DNA from: Christensenella sp034926635
GTDB taxonomy: Bacteria > Bacillota > Clostridia > Christensenellales > Christensenellaceae
Direction: 5' to 3'
DNA length: 64,000 bases
Assembly: GCA_034926635.1 (NCBI GenBank)
Contig: JAYFQX010000003.1
Location: forward strand, 1-64,000
Below the pieces are notes generated by a model. That model was not told the DNA's origin and did not search any database. It saw only the letters and a program-made list of their open reading frames with translations. A program made the translations under genes and the position numbers. Positions 1-8,174 of this stretch are shown one piece after another. The first letter of the stretch is position 1. Every line of letters begins with the position of its first letter.

Positions 1-63
1 GCAACCGCTCTCACGCATCGCTTTTACTTTTTTGATTATTTTTTCCCCATAATGTTTTCCCAT
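1..63 (-). CDS. Partial ORF, probable transposase orfA (first 21 codons)
   Basis: An ATG at 63 reads leftwards off the window for 21 codons without a stop, giving a Lys-rich start MGKHYGEKIIKKVKAM. AGGAGGT lies 7-8 bases upstream. The short basic helical N-terminus fits the helix-turn-helix orfA of IS3-family elements or a similar small DNA-binding protein. Its place just inside an IS3-like end supports this. The rest of the gene is missing, so the function is inferred from context. Confidence 0.45.
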   Translation of the reverse strand, partial: MGKHYGEKIIKKVKAMRESGC

Positions 64-66
64 TTG

Positions 67-106
67 AAAGACCTCCTGCTGTAATATCCTACAACAGGAG
101 GTCTTT
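67..106. promoter_or_regulatory. 12-bp hairpin sequestering the ribosome binding site of the partial ORF
   Basis: AAAGACCTCCTG (67-78) and CAGGAGGTCTTT (95-106) are perfect inverted repeats with a 16-base loop. On the minus strand, the downstream arm contains the AGGAGGT of the ORF starting at 63, so a transcript entering from outside would fold and hide it. On the plus strand, the hairpin is followed by a T-run and can act as a terminator. Transposase silencing against read-through by such stem-loops is known for several IS families. Confidence 0.6.
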
Positions 107-202
107 TTCTACAATGTCCGCTTTCAGGGGTTCAGTCTAATTTATGTCTGTAAGCTGTTTTTTAATTAATACAACTTTTTTATATTTTTCTTAACAATAC
201 AA

Positions 203-220
203 AAAATCCCTTTGGATTTT
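203..220 (-). terminator. Weak terminator candidate after the MATE gene
   Basis: AAAATCC (203-209) pairs with GGATTTT (214-220) around a 4-base loop. On the minus strand it is followed by a T-run. The stem is short and A+T-rich. The rest of 142-346 is A+T-rich and I see no gene in it. Confidence 0.35.
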
Positions 221-346
221 ATTAGTCTATCTGGATTTTTTTATTACCTTGTTTTGTTTCTTCTGTAATAGAGATTCTAATCCCCCGCCCTGTTTCGGAT
301 TTCTGCAGATTTTTCAAAACTGTGCCGCTTCATTTTCTATATGTTC

Positions 347-1711
347 TTATACTTCTTGAGGGTGCTGCATTGATTGCTCTATTTGCTTCATGGTATGCCT
401 CAGCACCAGTAACGCCACGATAAAAGTTAATCCATCTGCCAATGGTTGCGCATAGATTACCCCATTTAAGCCTATCAAATTGTTCATAATAAACAAAAGT
501 GGTATAAAGAACAATCCCTGCCTTGCTATTGACAGAAACAGCGCTGCTTTTATTTTACCAAATGCCTGAATGGTAGTAGTACACAAAAGCTGTATTCCAA
601 GTACAAGCAACAGCCACATCAGTGCCCGCAGCATTGAAATCCCATATCTTTCCACTTCAGGCATGTTTGTCGAAAACACGCCTACCAGAGGCGCCGCAAA
701 GATACCAAATATTGCAAAAATACCTACCCCAATAAGAAAAGTAAACAGCATTGCTTTTTTTATGATCTCTTTTAGTCTTGGCAAATTCTTTGCTCCATAG
801 TTATATCCTGTTAACGGTTGACATCCTGCTGCAAATCCCATAAACACAAAAGTCCCTATACTCATAATCTTGTATGCGACGCCGTACCCCGCTACAACAG
901 TATCTCCATACGCCGCCAATAGATTATTACAAATTATCATGGCAACGCTCATTAACAATTGGCTAAGCGCCGCAGGTAATCCGATTCCAAAGATTTGTTT
1001 CATAATTTCTTTTGAAAAAGCAATACATTTTATCGAAAATTTAACAATGGATTTCCCTTTTGCATAATAGACAACATAATACAGCAATCCTAAAGCATTG
1101 CCTATTACGGTCGCAATCGCAGCCCCCCGAATCCCCATATTAAACCCGAAAATAAACAACGGATCTAAGATAATATTTGCTACCGTGCCTATCATCATCC
1201 CTATGATCGAAGGCATAACAGCACCTTCACTGCGCAAAAGCTGCCCGATGGCATAATTACACATAATGAAGACAGAACCTAAAAATAAAACAGAGGAATA
1301 ATCTTTGGCAAACGGAAAAGTAGCCGGTGAAGAACCCAAGGCATACATCAAAGGGCTTAAGAACACATAGCCTAGTATGGTAATAATGATTCCCAGTCCG
1401 ACACAAATAGCAATTCCTGTTGAAAGCGTCCTGTTTGCTTGAGAGTAGTCCTTTTCCCCTAAACATCTTGAAATATATGAAGCTGCTCCTGTGCCTATGA
1501 TGCTTGCAATTGCCATCATTATCATAAAGACAGGCATTGTTAAATTTGCGGCGGCAAGCTGGTTGGGATCTCCCAGTTGACTGATAAAAAAAGTATCAAC
1601 GAGGTTATATAAAATTTGTATCATCATACCCGCCACAACCGGCATGGTCATTTTAAAAATCGCTTTTGTGACAGGTGCATCCTTTAACGTATAAATTCTC
1701 TTATCTTCCAT
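347..1711 (-). CDS. MATE family multidrug efflux transporter
   Basis: The 454-residue protein is of usual MATE length and has about twelve hydrophobic segments in two related halves. The N-terminal half has the motif-rich stretch PVVAGMMIQILYNLVDTFFI typical of NorM/DinF-like pumps. The family expels cationic drugs or metabolites in exchange for Na+ or H+. The gene starts 13 bases after the MarR regulator and is probably co-transcribed with it, as in many drug-inducible pump operons. The substrate cannot be told from sequence. Confidence 0.92.
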   Translation of the reverse strand: MEDKRIYTLKDAPVTKAIFKMTMPVVAGMMIQILYNLVDTFFISQLGDPNQLAAANLTMPVFMIMMAIASIIGTGAASYISRCLGEKDYSQANRTLSTGIAICVGLGIIITILGYVFLSPLMYALGSSPATFPFAKDYSSVLFLGSVFIMCNYAIGQLLRSEGAVMPSIIGMMIGTVANIILDPLFIFGFNMGIRGAAIATVIGNALGLLYYVVYYAKGKSIVKFSIKCIAFSKEIMKQIFGIGLPAALSQLLMSVAMIICNNLLAAYGDTVVAGYGVAYKIMSIGTFVFMGFAAGCQPLTGYNYGAKNLPRLKEIIKKAMLFTFLIGVGIFAIFGIFAAPLVGVFSTNMPEVERYGISMLRALMWLLLVLGIQLLCTTTIQAFGKIKAALFLSIARQGLFFIPLLFIMNNLIGLNGVIYAQPLADGLTFIVALLVLRHTMKQIEQSMQHPQEV

Positions 1712-1724
1712 ATATTCTGCTTCC

Positions 1725-2177
1725 TTACAGAGATTTTTTATAAAGATTCTTTGCGTTCTTTTCCAATTTATTTAAAAAACAGTTCGCTGTCCTGATATCC
1801 TCTTCCTCAAATCCATCAAGCAGCATTTTGTCCCACTCGCGGAATATGTTTTCAAGTATCTGCTTCAAACCATCCGCCTTATGGGTTACGACCAAAACTT
1901 TAGAACGCCTGTCTTTTTCATTGACTTCCTGTTTGATGTATCCATTTTCTTGCAGCGTATTGATGGCGCGGGACATAACACCCTTATCATAATTCAATTC
2001 ATTAATAATTTGCTCTTGCGTTTTAAAGCACATTTCACTGTTACCTTGGAGCAGCGAGAACAAAACCATGCCCTCTACTACCCCTAAATGATAGGCGCCC
2101 AGAGCATTCCGTAGCCCTAGCTTTATATATCTATTTATTTTAAGAATATTTTGACCGATTAAATGACTGTTTTGCAT
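1725..2177 (-). CDS. MarR family transcriptional regulator
   Basis: A 150-residue winged-helix protein with the MarR arrangement: a dimerising helix, the recognition region (KGVMSRAINTLQENGYI, about residues 88-104) and a wing with DRRSK. The ATG is preceded by GGAGG. It lies directly upstream of the MATE pump. Two 18-bp palindromes flank its own promoter, so it is very likely an autorepressor that also controls the pump. The inducing ligand is unknown. Confidence 0.9.
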   Translation of the reverse strand: MQNSHLIGQNILKINRYIKLGLRNALGAYHLGVVEGMVLFSLLQGNSEMCFKTQEQIINELNYDKGVMSRAINTLQENGYIKQEVNEKDRRSKVLVVTHKADGLKQILENIFREWDKMLLDGFEEEDIRTANCFLNKLEKNAKNLYKKSL

Positions 2178-2191
2178 CTATAACCTCCAAT

Positions 2192-2240
2192 TAGTTGCTT
2201 TTAAAACTATTTTATCTTCATTTAGTTGGAAAAGCAACTA
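2192..2240 (-). promoter_or_regulatory. marR-MATE promoter with two MarR-type operators
   Basis: Minus-strand promoter TTGCTT (2232-2237), 17-bp spacer, TAAAAT (2209-2214). Operator 1, TAGTTG-N6-CAACTA, lies at 2223-2240 over the -35 box. Operator 2, TAGTT-N8-AACTA, lies at 2192-2209 and touches the -10 box. Their centres are 31 bp apart, about three helical turns. This suggests two repressor dimers on the same DNA face. Binding is inferred. Confidence 0.7.
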
Positions 2241-2402
2241 AATTTTAATAAAGTGTCGCTTATTTTATAAAAATAATAATTTGAAAATTAAATGAATAAC
2301 CTGCCCGACTTTTATCACGTTTTAATCAAAGGCAATTGATTCTATCTTGAAAAGTCTGGTCTCATACGAAAGATTGGCACTGCATTCCTTTTGTAATTAA
2401 AA

Positions 2403-2430
2403 ATAAAAAAGACCGCGTTTTTGCAGTCTT
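2403..2430 (-). terminator. Terminator of the envelope-sugar operon
   Basis: AAGACCGC (2409-2416) and GCAGTCTT (2423-2430) form an 8-bp stem with one G-U pair. On the minus strand a T-run follows, 16 bases past the stop of the ATP-grasp gene. The segment 2241-2400 is A+T-rich and shows no gene. Confidence 0.7.
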
Positions 2431-2445
2431 CTTGATTTTGCTCTT

Positions 2446-3591
2446 TTACCGGCTCAATTCCATTGCCTTCAAAACGTCTTCCATCTTTCCCGCCATAAGG
2501 TAGGAGCCTGCACGCGTTGAGCTGTCAACCGTTGCAGAAAAGTTCTCTTCTTCCACCGGACTCTCCTGAAGCACCAAATCTCCAAAACGTTCTTTTACAA
2601 TTTGTTTTTTTAAAACATCTTCCTTGTTAAACAAAAACCGTACAGCCGCAGCTTCATAATGCGGTCCTTTTTCCAGGGAAAGCGGAATCCCCGCCGCAGC
2701 CTCGACCGTCATTTTCACAAAATCATAACCGGTAGAAAGCTGTACAAGATGCGAACCGATAAAGTCTCCGCCCATTCTTGCGCCAATTTCGATAATTGCG
2801 GCATCGCCTTCCGGCGTAATCCGAAACTCGGTATGCGACGCACCGGTCGTAATGCCGAGTGCATCAAGCGCTGTTTCAATTTGCGTCTTAATTTTTTCCT
2901 GCCATCGGATATTGATCCCCGAAGGCTCTGTATGCCCCGTTTCAATAAAATGCGGGATCCCTGTGGTGTCTTTTTTGGTTAATGCCAAAAAATGGTGAAT
3001 CCCGTTTTGGGAAACAAATTCACAACTATATTCCTGACCGGTAATCATTTCTTCTGCAATTGCTTTTTTTTCAAAAGAATACGCCGCTGCATTGCGTATC
3101 GCTTCTTCCGCCTGCGCTATCGAATCAACCTTCATAATCCCACGGCTGCCTGAACGGTCGGTTGGTTTTATAATCAACGGAAAAGAAAGACCCTCCAAAA
3201 CCGATAGATCGTCTTCAGGCGACACCAATACAAACCCTGGGGTCTTTACTCCCGCCTGCGCAAACGCCCTGCGCATACGGTACTTATTCGTGGAACACGC
3301 CGTGCACTGTTCACTGTTGCACGGAAGACCAAGTCCTGATGCGACATAACTCACCGTCAGCGTAGCCAAATCAGAAGCGATAGTTACGACCGCCTGCGGT
3401 TTCATTGTTTTGCAAAGCTTTAATATTTCATCTTTTTCCGTAATACTGATAGGATAAAAAAAGTCCGCTGTCCTTTCTCCGATATCACCGCTCTTCCACG
3501 CAAAAACATGCGTCTCGTATCCCATTTCCTTTGCCTTCAAAATAAGCGGATTCTGGAACTCCCCCGCTCCGATTATAGCAATTTTTTTCAT
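2446..3591 (-). CDS. ATP-grasp carboxylate-amine ligase-like protein
   Basis: A 381-residue ATP-grasp protein of the biotin-carboxylase/CPSase-like group. It has an N-terminal Rossmann-like preATP domain (MKKIAIIGAGEF), the ATP-binding strand LIIKPTDRSGSRGI near residues 138-151, and the metal-site segment AAIIEIGARMGGD near residue 270. Such enzymes join a carboxylate to an amine through an acyl phosphate. Its start overlaps the stop of the sugar aminotransferase gene (ATGA), so the two are translationally coupled. A reasonable inference is that it acylates the 4-amino sugar made by the neighbour, for example with an amino acid. The substrate is not visible. Confidence 0.8.
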   Translation of the reverse strand: MKKIAIIGAGEFQNPLILKAKEMGYETHVFAWKSGDIGERTADFFYPISITEKDEILKLCKTMKPQAVVTIASDLATLTVSYVASGLGLPCNSEQCTACSTNKYRMRRAFAQAGVKTPGFVLVSPEDDLSVLEGLSFPLIIKPTDRSGSRGIMKVDSIAQAEEAIRNAAAYSFEKKAIAEEMITGQEYSCEFVSQNGIHHFLALTKKDTTGIPHFIETGHTEPSGINIRWQEKIKTQIETALDALGITTGASHTEFRITPEGDAAIIEIGARMGGDFIGSHLVQLSTGYDFVKMTVEAAAGIPLSLEKGPHYEAAAVRFLFNKEDVLKKQIVKERFGDLVLQESPVEEENFSATVDSSTRAGSYLMAGKMEDVLKAMELSR

Positions 3592-4736
3592 AGGACGGGC
3601 GCCTCTTGATTCCGGTAGAATTCATCAATTGCGGCTATGACATAATCAATGTCGTCTTTTTGCAATTCATAATACATTGGCAGACGCAGCAACCGTTCGC
3701 TTTCTTTGGTCGTATGGATGTCTTCTCCTGCAAACCGTCCGAACTTTTGTCCTGCCGGTGCCGTATGCAGCGGGATATAATGGAATGCCGTCTCAATATA
3801 CTTGCTTTTTAAAAAAGAAATCAATTCCGTGCGTTCTGCAAGATCCTTTGTTTTAATATAGAACATGTGCGCGTTATGCCCACACCCATCCGGCACAACC
3901 GGCAAACTTAGCTTTCCTTGCTGTGCAAGCGGCCACAGTCCGCTATAATATCGATTCCAACTGGAAAGCCTGTCAGCTGCGATAATATCGGCAATTTCAA
4001 GCTGTCCCAATAAAAAGGCAGCGTTGATATCGCTTGGCAAATAAGAGGATCCACGATCCTTCCATGTATATTTATCCACCTGTCCGCGGAAAAATTTGCT
4101 TCTGTCCGTTCCTTTTTCCCGTATGATCTCGGCACGTTCCGTATAGGTCGTACCATGGCATAACAATGCCCCGCCTTCACCCATACTGTAATTCTTCGTC
4201 TCATGAAAGCTGTAGCAGCCAAAATCCCCTATTGTTCCCAGCGCCTTTCCGTGATAGGTTGCTTTCATTCCCTGTGCTGCATCTTCTATCACTTTTAAGC
4301 CGTATTTTCGTGCAATATACATAATCTTGTCCATCTCGCAAGAAACGCCGGCATAATGAACCGGTGCGATCGCAACAGTTTTATCCGTAATTGCACTTTC
4401 AATCAGGTTCTCGTCAATATTCATGGTGTCTGGTTTGATATCCACAAAAACAATTCTGGCGCCCTGCAAAACAAAGGCGTTGGCAGTGGACACAAACGTA
4501 TAGGACGGCATAATAACTTCGTCGCCCGGCTTAATATCGCAAAGCATGGCTGCCATTTCCAGCGCATGCGTACAAGACGTCGTCAAAAATGCATTTGATA
4601 TCTTGCAATTTAATTTCAGCCATTGACTGCATTTCTGTGTGAATTCTCCATCCCCGCAAATATGACGGGTTTTAAATACTTCTTTGATATAACGAAAGCT
4701 GTTCGGCCCGCATGGGGGCACATTAAAACTGATCAT
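3588..4736 (-). CDS. wecE: dTDP-4-amino-4,6-dideoxygalactose transaminase (WecE/RffA type)
   Basis: The 382-residue protein follows E. coli WecE closely along its whole length: N-terminal PFN.PP-type start, CGDG, PSYTFVSTANAFVL, SFHETKNY with the PLP-binding Lys at about residue 181, FFRGQVDKYTW, and HYIPLHTAPAG. The family transfers an amino group from glutamate to dTDP-4-keto-6-deoxyglucose. In enterobacteria the product is for common antigen. Here it sits with a GT2, a GT-C-like membrane protein and an ATP-grasp ligase and no antigen genes. The dTDP-sugar supply (rmlA, rmlB) is not in this window. Confidence 0.9.
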   Translation of the reverse strand: MISFNVPPCGPNSFRYIKEVFKTRHICGDGEFTQKCSQWLKLNCKISNAFLTTSCTHALEMAAMLCDIKPGDEVIMPSYTFVSTANAFVLQGARIVFVDIKPDTMNIDENLIESAITDKTVAIAPVHYAGVSCEMDKIMYIARKYGLKVIEDAAQGMKATYHGKALGTIGDFGCYSFHETKNYSMGEGGALLCHGTTYTERAEIIREKGTDRSKFFRGQVDKYTWKDRGSSYLPSDINAAFLLGQLEIADIIAADRLSSWNRYYSGLWPLAQQGKLSLPVVPDGCGHNAHMFYIKTKDLAERTELISFLKSKYIETAFHYIPLHTAPAGQKFGRFAGEDIHTTKESERLLRLPMYYELQKDDIDYVIAAIDEFYRNQEAPVL

Positions 4737-4757
4737 AATAACTATAATTCCTTTCCG

Positions 4758-6116
4758 TTAGGCATAGTGCGGCATCAATACGCCCATCAAACAATAAACC
4801 GCAACTACCGCTAGACCAACGCATAAAACTATTATAATACAATTCGCCGTTTTTTTCTTGAAAAATCGATCTAAAAACGCACGAATCCCAATCGTAACAA
4901 AAAGCATAAAAGACAGCAGCATGGACAGGATGTACCGTCCTTGAGGCTGGAAATCGCTCGTATAGGAATAATAGACGCTCAAAGCAATGGGAATAACAAT
5001 CGTAAGCAACAGGCAGATCCCCATCAGCCATTTCCGGGAATGCTCCTTCCCCCTTTTTTCTTTTAAAAATGCTGAAAAACGCATAACACAGCCAATCAGC
5101 GCAAGCAGGAAAATTGCGGAATACAAAATATAAATCCATATGGGCAGCCACAGATCCATCGATCCAAAACACCCGATCGCACTACAATATGTTAATTTGA
5201 TCCATCCCATCGGGATCAGCATGCTATACAGACTCAAGCCTTGTTCCTGTACCGTCTGGTAATGGGATGGTTTAAAATCGGTCGCCGCGTACAATTCCTT
5301 ATAATGCTCCGTAATGTTCATCCCAAAGATGTCCCCGTCATAAATAACATAACTGCGGATAAACCACCACGCTGCAATCGCAAGAAACAGTCCTGCGACC
5401 ATATAAATCTTAACCCGGTAATCACGCTTTTTAATACTCTGTTTATCAAATGCAAGACTGGATACAAAAAACAGGATCACGCTCGCCAGAAGCCATCCAT
5501 AGGCATTGTAATATGACATTGCGCACAAGCCCATACCGATTCCGAGCAAAACACAACTTTTTGTCGGCCATTTTTGTTTAAGCCCTGTGACCCACGCGTA
5601 AAGGATCACAGAGGTCGAAAAAATCGCAAAAATGTCATTATTAATATAAGAAGAAAGATAGAGAAACTGAGGCAGTACTGCAATCAAAACTACAAATAAC
5701 GCCCGTGATACGCCGGAAAAAAGATGCCCCGATATCTTGATGGCAACCCATACGGTAGCAGTTGCGCAAAGCACGCTCACAAGACGTGCAGCATGAAGCA
5801 GCGCAAGACCGTTTTGTGTGAACAGGCTTGTAATCTTCATAAATCCGGCGCTTATCATTTGCGCAAGGTATGGCGCGAACCCATAAGAAATCCCCCATGT
5901 CGCATCCCTGATGGCAGGGTCTGCACCGTTTGGAAGATAACCGTTATGCATAATAAAATTTGGGATCTGGTAACGCATGCCCTCGTCCGGCGCTACGTTT
6001 GGGGGCACCGTCACACTCCATGCATAATAAAAAAGAAAGACAAGAATCACAAGAAGTATGTGCTCCCGCCTTAGGACGTCCCACACAGAATGCTTTCCGA
6101 TTCTTGTTTTATTCAT
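4758..6116 (-). CDS. Multi-spanning GT-C type membrane glycosyltransferase, DUF2142-like
   Basis: A 452-residue integral membrane protein with about eleven hydrophobic segments. Just after the first segment it has PPNVAPDEGM, whose Asp-Glu (44-45) matches the acidic catalytic position of GT-C enzymes such as ArnT/GT39. DFQPQGRY lies near the end, as in DUF2142 proteins. The start at 6116 is chosen because it overlaps the GT2 stop by 8 bases; an in-frame start at 6197 would lie well inside the GT2 gene. Such proteins move a sugar from a polyprenyl-phosphate carrier onto an envelope acceptor. Acceptor unknown. Confidence 0.75.
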   Translation of the reverse strand: MNKTRIGKHSVWDVLRREHILLVILVFLFYYAWSVTVPPNVAPDEGMRYQIPNFIMHNGYLPNGADPAIRDATWGISYGFAPYLAQMISAGFMKITSLFTQNGLALLHAARLVSVLCATATVWVAIKISGHLFSGVSRALFVVLIAVLPQFLYLSSYINNDIFAIFSTSVILYAWVTGLKQKWPTKSCVLLGIGMGLCAMSYYNAYGWLLASVILFFVSSLAFDKQSIKKRDYRVKIYMVAGLFLAIAAWWFIRSYVIYDGDIFGMNITEHYKELYAATDFKPSHYQTVQEQGLSLYSMLIPMGWIKLTYCSAIGCFGSMDLWLPIWIYILYSAIFLLALIGCVMRFSAFLKEKRGKEHSRKWLMGICLLLTIVIPIALSVYYSYTSDFQPQGRYILSMLLSFMLFVTIGIRAFLDRFFKKKTANCIIIVLCVGLAVVAVYCLMGVLMPHYA

Positions 6117-7038
6117 TCTTTTTGACCTTTTCAATAATGAATACCGGACGTTTACGCGCAGCGTCAAACGTACGCCATAAATAAGCTCCCAAAACACCCA
6201 TAGCCATCATAAGTACACCAAATAAAACCAACAACAGCATAACAATCAGGTATACGCCACTGGCTGGCAGTCCCGTTACAGCATTGTGTACCACGTAGAA
6301 AATAAACCAAACGATTGCAGCCACAAAAGAAACAGCGCCCACCCCAAAGATCGCCCTGATGGGTGCAGTGGAAAAGCCAAGGAGTGAATCAATCGTCAGC
6401 TTAACTTTTTTTGAAAAACTCCACTTCGACTTTCCTTCTGTGCGTTCCATCCTGGTATAAGGCACCTGTGCCGTCTTAAAACCGCTCCACAAGATTTGGC
6501 TCATCAGCGATGTATTCAGTTCATCCATCGAGACCAATACATCAATTACTTTCCTATCGATCAAAAAGCTATCAAACCCGCCTGTCGGCATGTTATGCAG
6601 CGCATGCCGCCGCATCATGGAAGCATACCAGTTTGCAAAAAAACGTTGCATAAACGGTTCGTTCCGAGATTCGCGTACCGCTAGCACTACATCGTTTCCT
6701 TCCATATATTTTTGATATAATTCCAAAATCAGCTTTGAGGACTCCTGACCATCTGCCGCTTTTTTAACGGCGCAATCACCGCTGCAAACATTTAGCCCTG
6801 CCAATAGCGCGGCATGCTCTCCAAAATTTCTGGAAAGCTTCACCAAGGTGATTTTAGGATCCTGCGACGCAAGCTCTTCCATAATAGAATAAGATCTATC
6901 TCCCGAACCGTCGTCCACCATAATGATTTCATAATCACAGGGCAATTTTTCAAGTGCTTCCTCTCTTAGCCCCGCATACATACTCTTGAGGTTCTCTTCG
7001 TTATAATAAACCGGTATGATAATCGATATTTTTTTCAT
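6109..7038 (-). CDS. GT2 family polyprenyl-phosphate glycosyltransferase (ArnC/CsbB/DPM1-like)
   Basis: A 309-residue protein with the GT-A nucleotide-binding start (IIIPVYYNEEN, VDDGSGDRS near residues 41-49), the GKSKWS segment of the DPM1/ArnC group, and two C-terminal membrane helices. The group loads a sugar onto undecaprenyl phosphate on the cytoplasmic face. The stretch that is normally GD....DADLQDPPE reads GDCAVKKAADGQES, so the first Asp of the metal-binding DxD is Ala. First gene of the operon, with ATG at 7038. Confidence 0.85.
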   Translation of the reverse strand: MKKISIIIPVYYNEENLKSMYAGLREEALEKLPCDYEIIMVDDGSGDRSYSIMEELASQDPKITLVKLSRNFGEHAALLAGLNVCSGDCAVKKAADGQESSKLILELYQKYMEGNDVVLAVRESRNEPFMQRFFANWYASMMRRHALHNMPTGGFDSFLIDRKVIDVLVSMDELNTSLMSQILWSGFKTAQVPYTRMERTEGKSKWSFSKKVKLTIDSLLGFSTAPIRAIFGVGAVSFVAAIVWFIFYVVHNAVTGLPASGVYLIVMLLLVLFGVLMMAMGVLGAYLWRTFDAARKRPVFIIEKVKKNE

Positions 7039-7097
7039 TCATACACTACGCCGTTCCCGGCGCTACCCTACCTTTGCCGTAATTATATATTTTATTA

Positions 7098-7133
7098 AAC
7101 GGATTGCCGTACTTCATAACAGCAATATCCGTT
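7098..7133 (-). terminator. Hairpin downstream of the PHP gene, possible terminator
   Basis: AACGGAT-TGC (7098-7107) pairs with GCA-ATATCCGTT (7122-7133) with a 2-base bulge. No T-run follows on the minus strand, so termination is doubtful. A TATAAT (7082-7087, minus) lies between it and the GT2 start and may be that operon's -10 box, but no good -35 box is seen. The remaining spacer 7134-7277 is A+T-rich without a gene. Confidence 0.3.
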
Positions 7134-7277
7134 AGAACTTTATCATAAAACAAATGCTTATTCAATCTTATTTCATTAATCTTTTATAAAGATTATTCAC
7201 CAAAAATTTTAATGCAACTTTGTATCATGAATGTATCATTTCCAATATTTTTCCATAAAAAACAGGTTGTATTTTTT

Positions 7278-8174
7278 CTACAAGCCTGAAAAAAATCGTT
7301 TTTGTAAAGTATTGAGAACCTCCTGTTCCCACATTCCGCAGCTCACGCCGCCAATTTTTACGTTAGGTTTGGTTTTTCCGTGAAAGTCGCTTCCGCAAGT
7401 GACCAGCAGTTCCCTTTTTTGCGCAAAAGACAAATAGTATTCTGTCTGACGCGCATCATGGTAACTGCTGAACGCCTCGATTCCGCATATCCCTCGTTTT
7501 ACCAATTCGTCCAGCAATACTGGATCCTCTTTGATATTGTTTCCCGGATGGGCAAGCACCGCAGCACCTCCCGTTTCCGATATAATCTTCACCGCTTCCT
7601 GAAAATCCATCAGGTCAACCGGCACGTGCGCCGGTTTTCCATCGCTGCAATAATCCCAAAAAAAATTAACATAGGGATTATCGTTCCTGCTCCCTCCCGC
7701 ATAATATGGCTGTAACAACGGATTTTCTTTGTTTACATCGCATGCCATGGCCGCTTCCGCAATCATTTCTCCCGTTGCCAATCCCCATTTGGAGACTGCC
7801 GCAAGCGCTTCTTCCGTAAAATTGATCCCCAAAGCGCGAACCAGCCGTTTCCGCTTTTCTGCCGCCTTTTGTTCCTGTAAAACAACAGAATGCCAAATCT
7901 CGTCGTATATCCGTGCCGCATAGTCAATTCCGTATCCCAGCACATGCAAATGCGTTTCTCGAAACCGGCAGTCCAATTCCACCGCCGGAATGACCTTTAA
8001 TTCATTTCCTTTGCAGCAGGATAACGCCTGCGCAACGCCTCTTGTACTGTTATGATCCGCAATCGCAAAAAAACGCAAACCCGCACGCATACACATCCCC
8101 GCAAGGTCGCGCGGTGCAAACTCGCCGTCGTCACTGTAGCAGGAATGAATATGTAAGTCCAGCGAACTTCTCAT
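7278..8174 (-). CDS. PHP domain metal-dependent phosphoesterase
   Basis: A 298-residue protein with the PHP metal-site motifs: DLHIHSCYSDDG at residues 6-17, AIADHNS, HPGNN in the middle and CGSDFHG near the end. It resembles the YciV/TrpH-type single-domain PHP proteins, of which one characterised member is a 5'-3' exonuclease acting on 3',5'-bisphosphates. The ATG at 8174 overlaps the stop of the RNA methyltransferase (ATGA), which sets the start. Last gene of a seven-gene operon. The exact substrate is not evident. Confidence 0.87.
   Translation of the reverse strand: MRSSLDLHIHSCYSDDGEFAPRDLAGMCMRAGLRFFAIADHNSTRGVAQALSCCKGNELKVIPAVELDCRFRETHLHVLGYGIDYAARIYDEIWHSVVLQEQKAAEKRKRLVRALGINFTEEALAAVSKWGLATGEMIAEAAMACDVNKENPLLQPYYAGGSRNDNPYVNFFWDYCSDGKPAHVPVDLMDFQEAVKIISETGGAAVLAHPGNNIKEDPVLLDELVKRGICGIEAFSSYHDARQTEYYLSFAQKRELLVTCGSDFHGKTKPNVKIGGVSCGMWEQEVLNTLQKRFFSGL

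Larger units (their letters stand above)
1..141 (-). mobile_element. Left end of an IS3-family (IS150-like) insertion sequence, cut by the window edge
   Basis: Read on the minus strand from about 141, the sequence starts with an end resembling IS3/IS150 terminal repeats: ACTGAACCCC followed by GAAAGCGGACA. A strong hairpin and a well-initiated reading frame running off the window follow. The exact end lies between about 134 and 141. The other terminus and any target duplication are outside the window. The family call rests on the terminal pattern and on the position and character of the first ORF, not on a transposase core. Confidence 0.5.
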
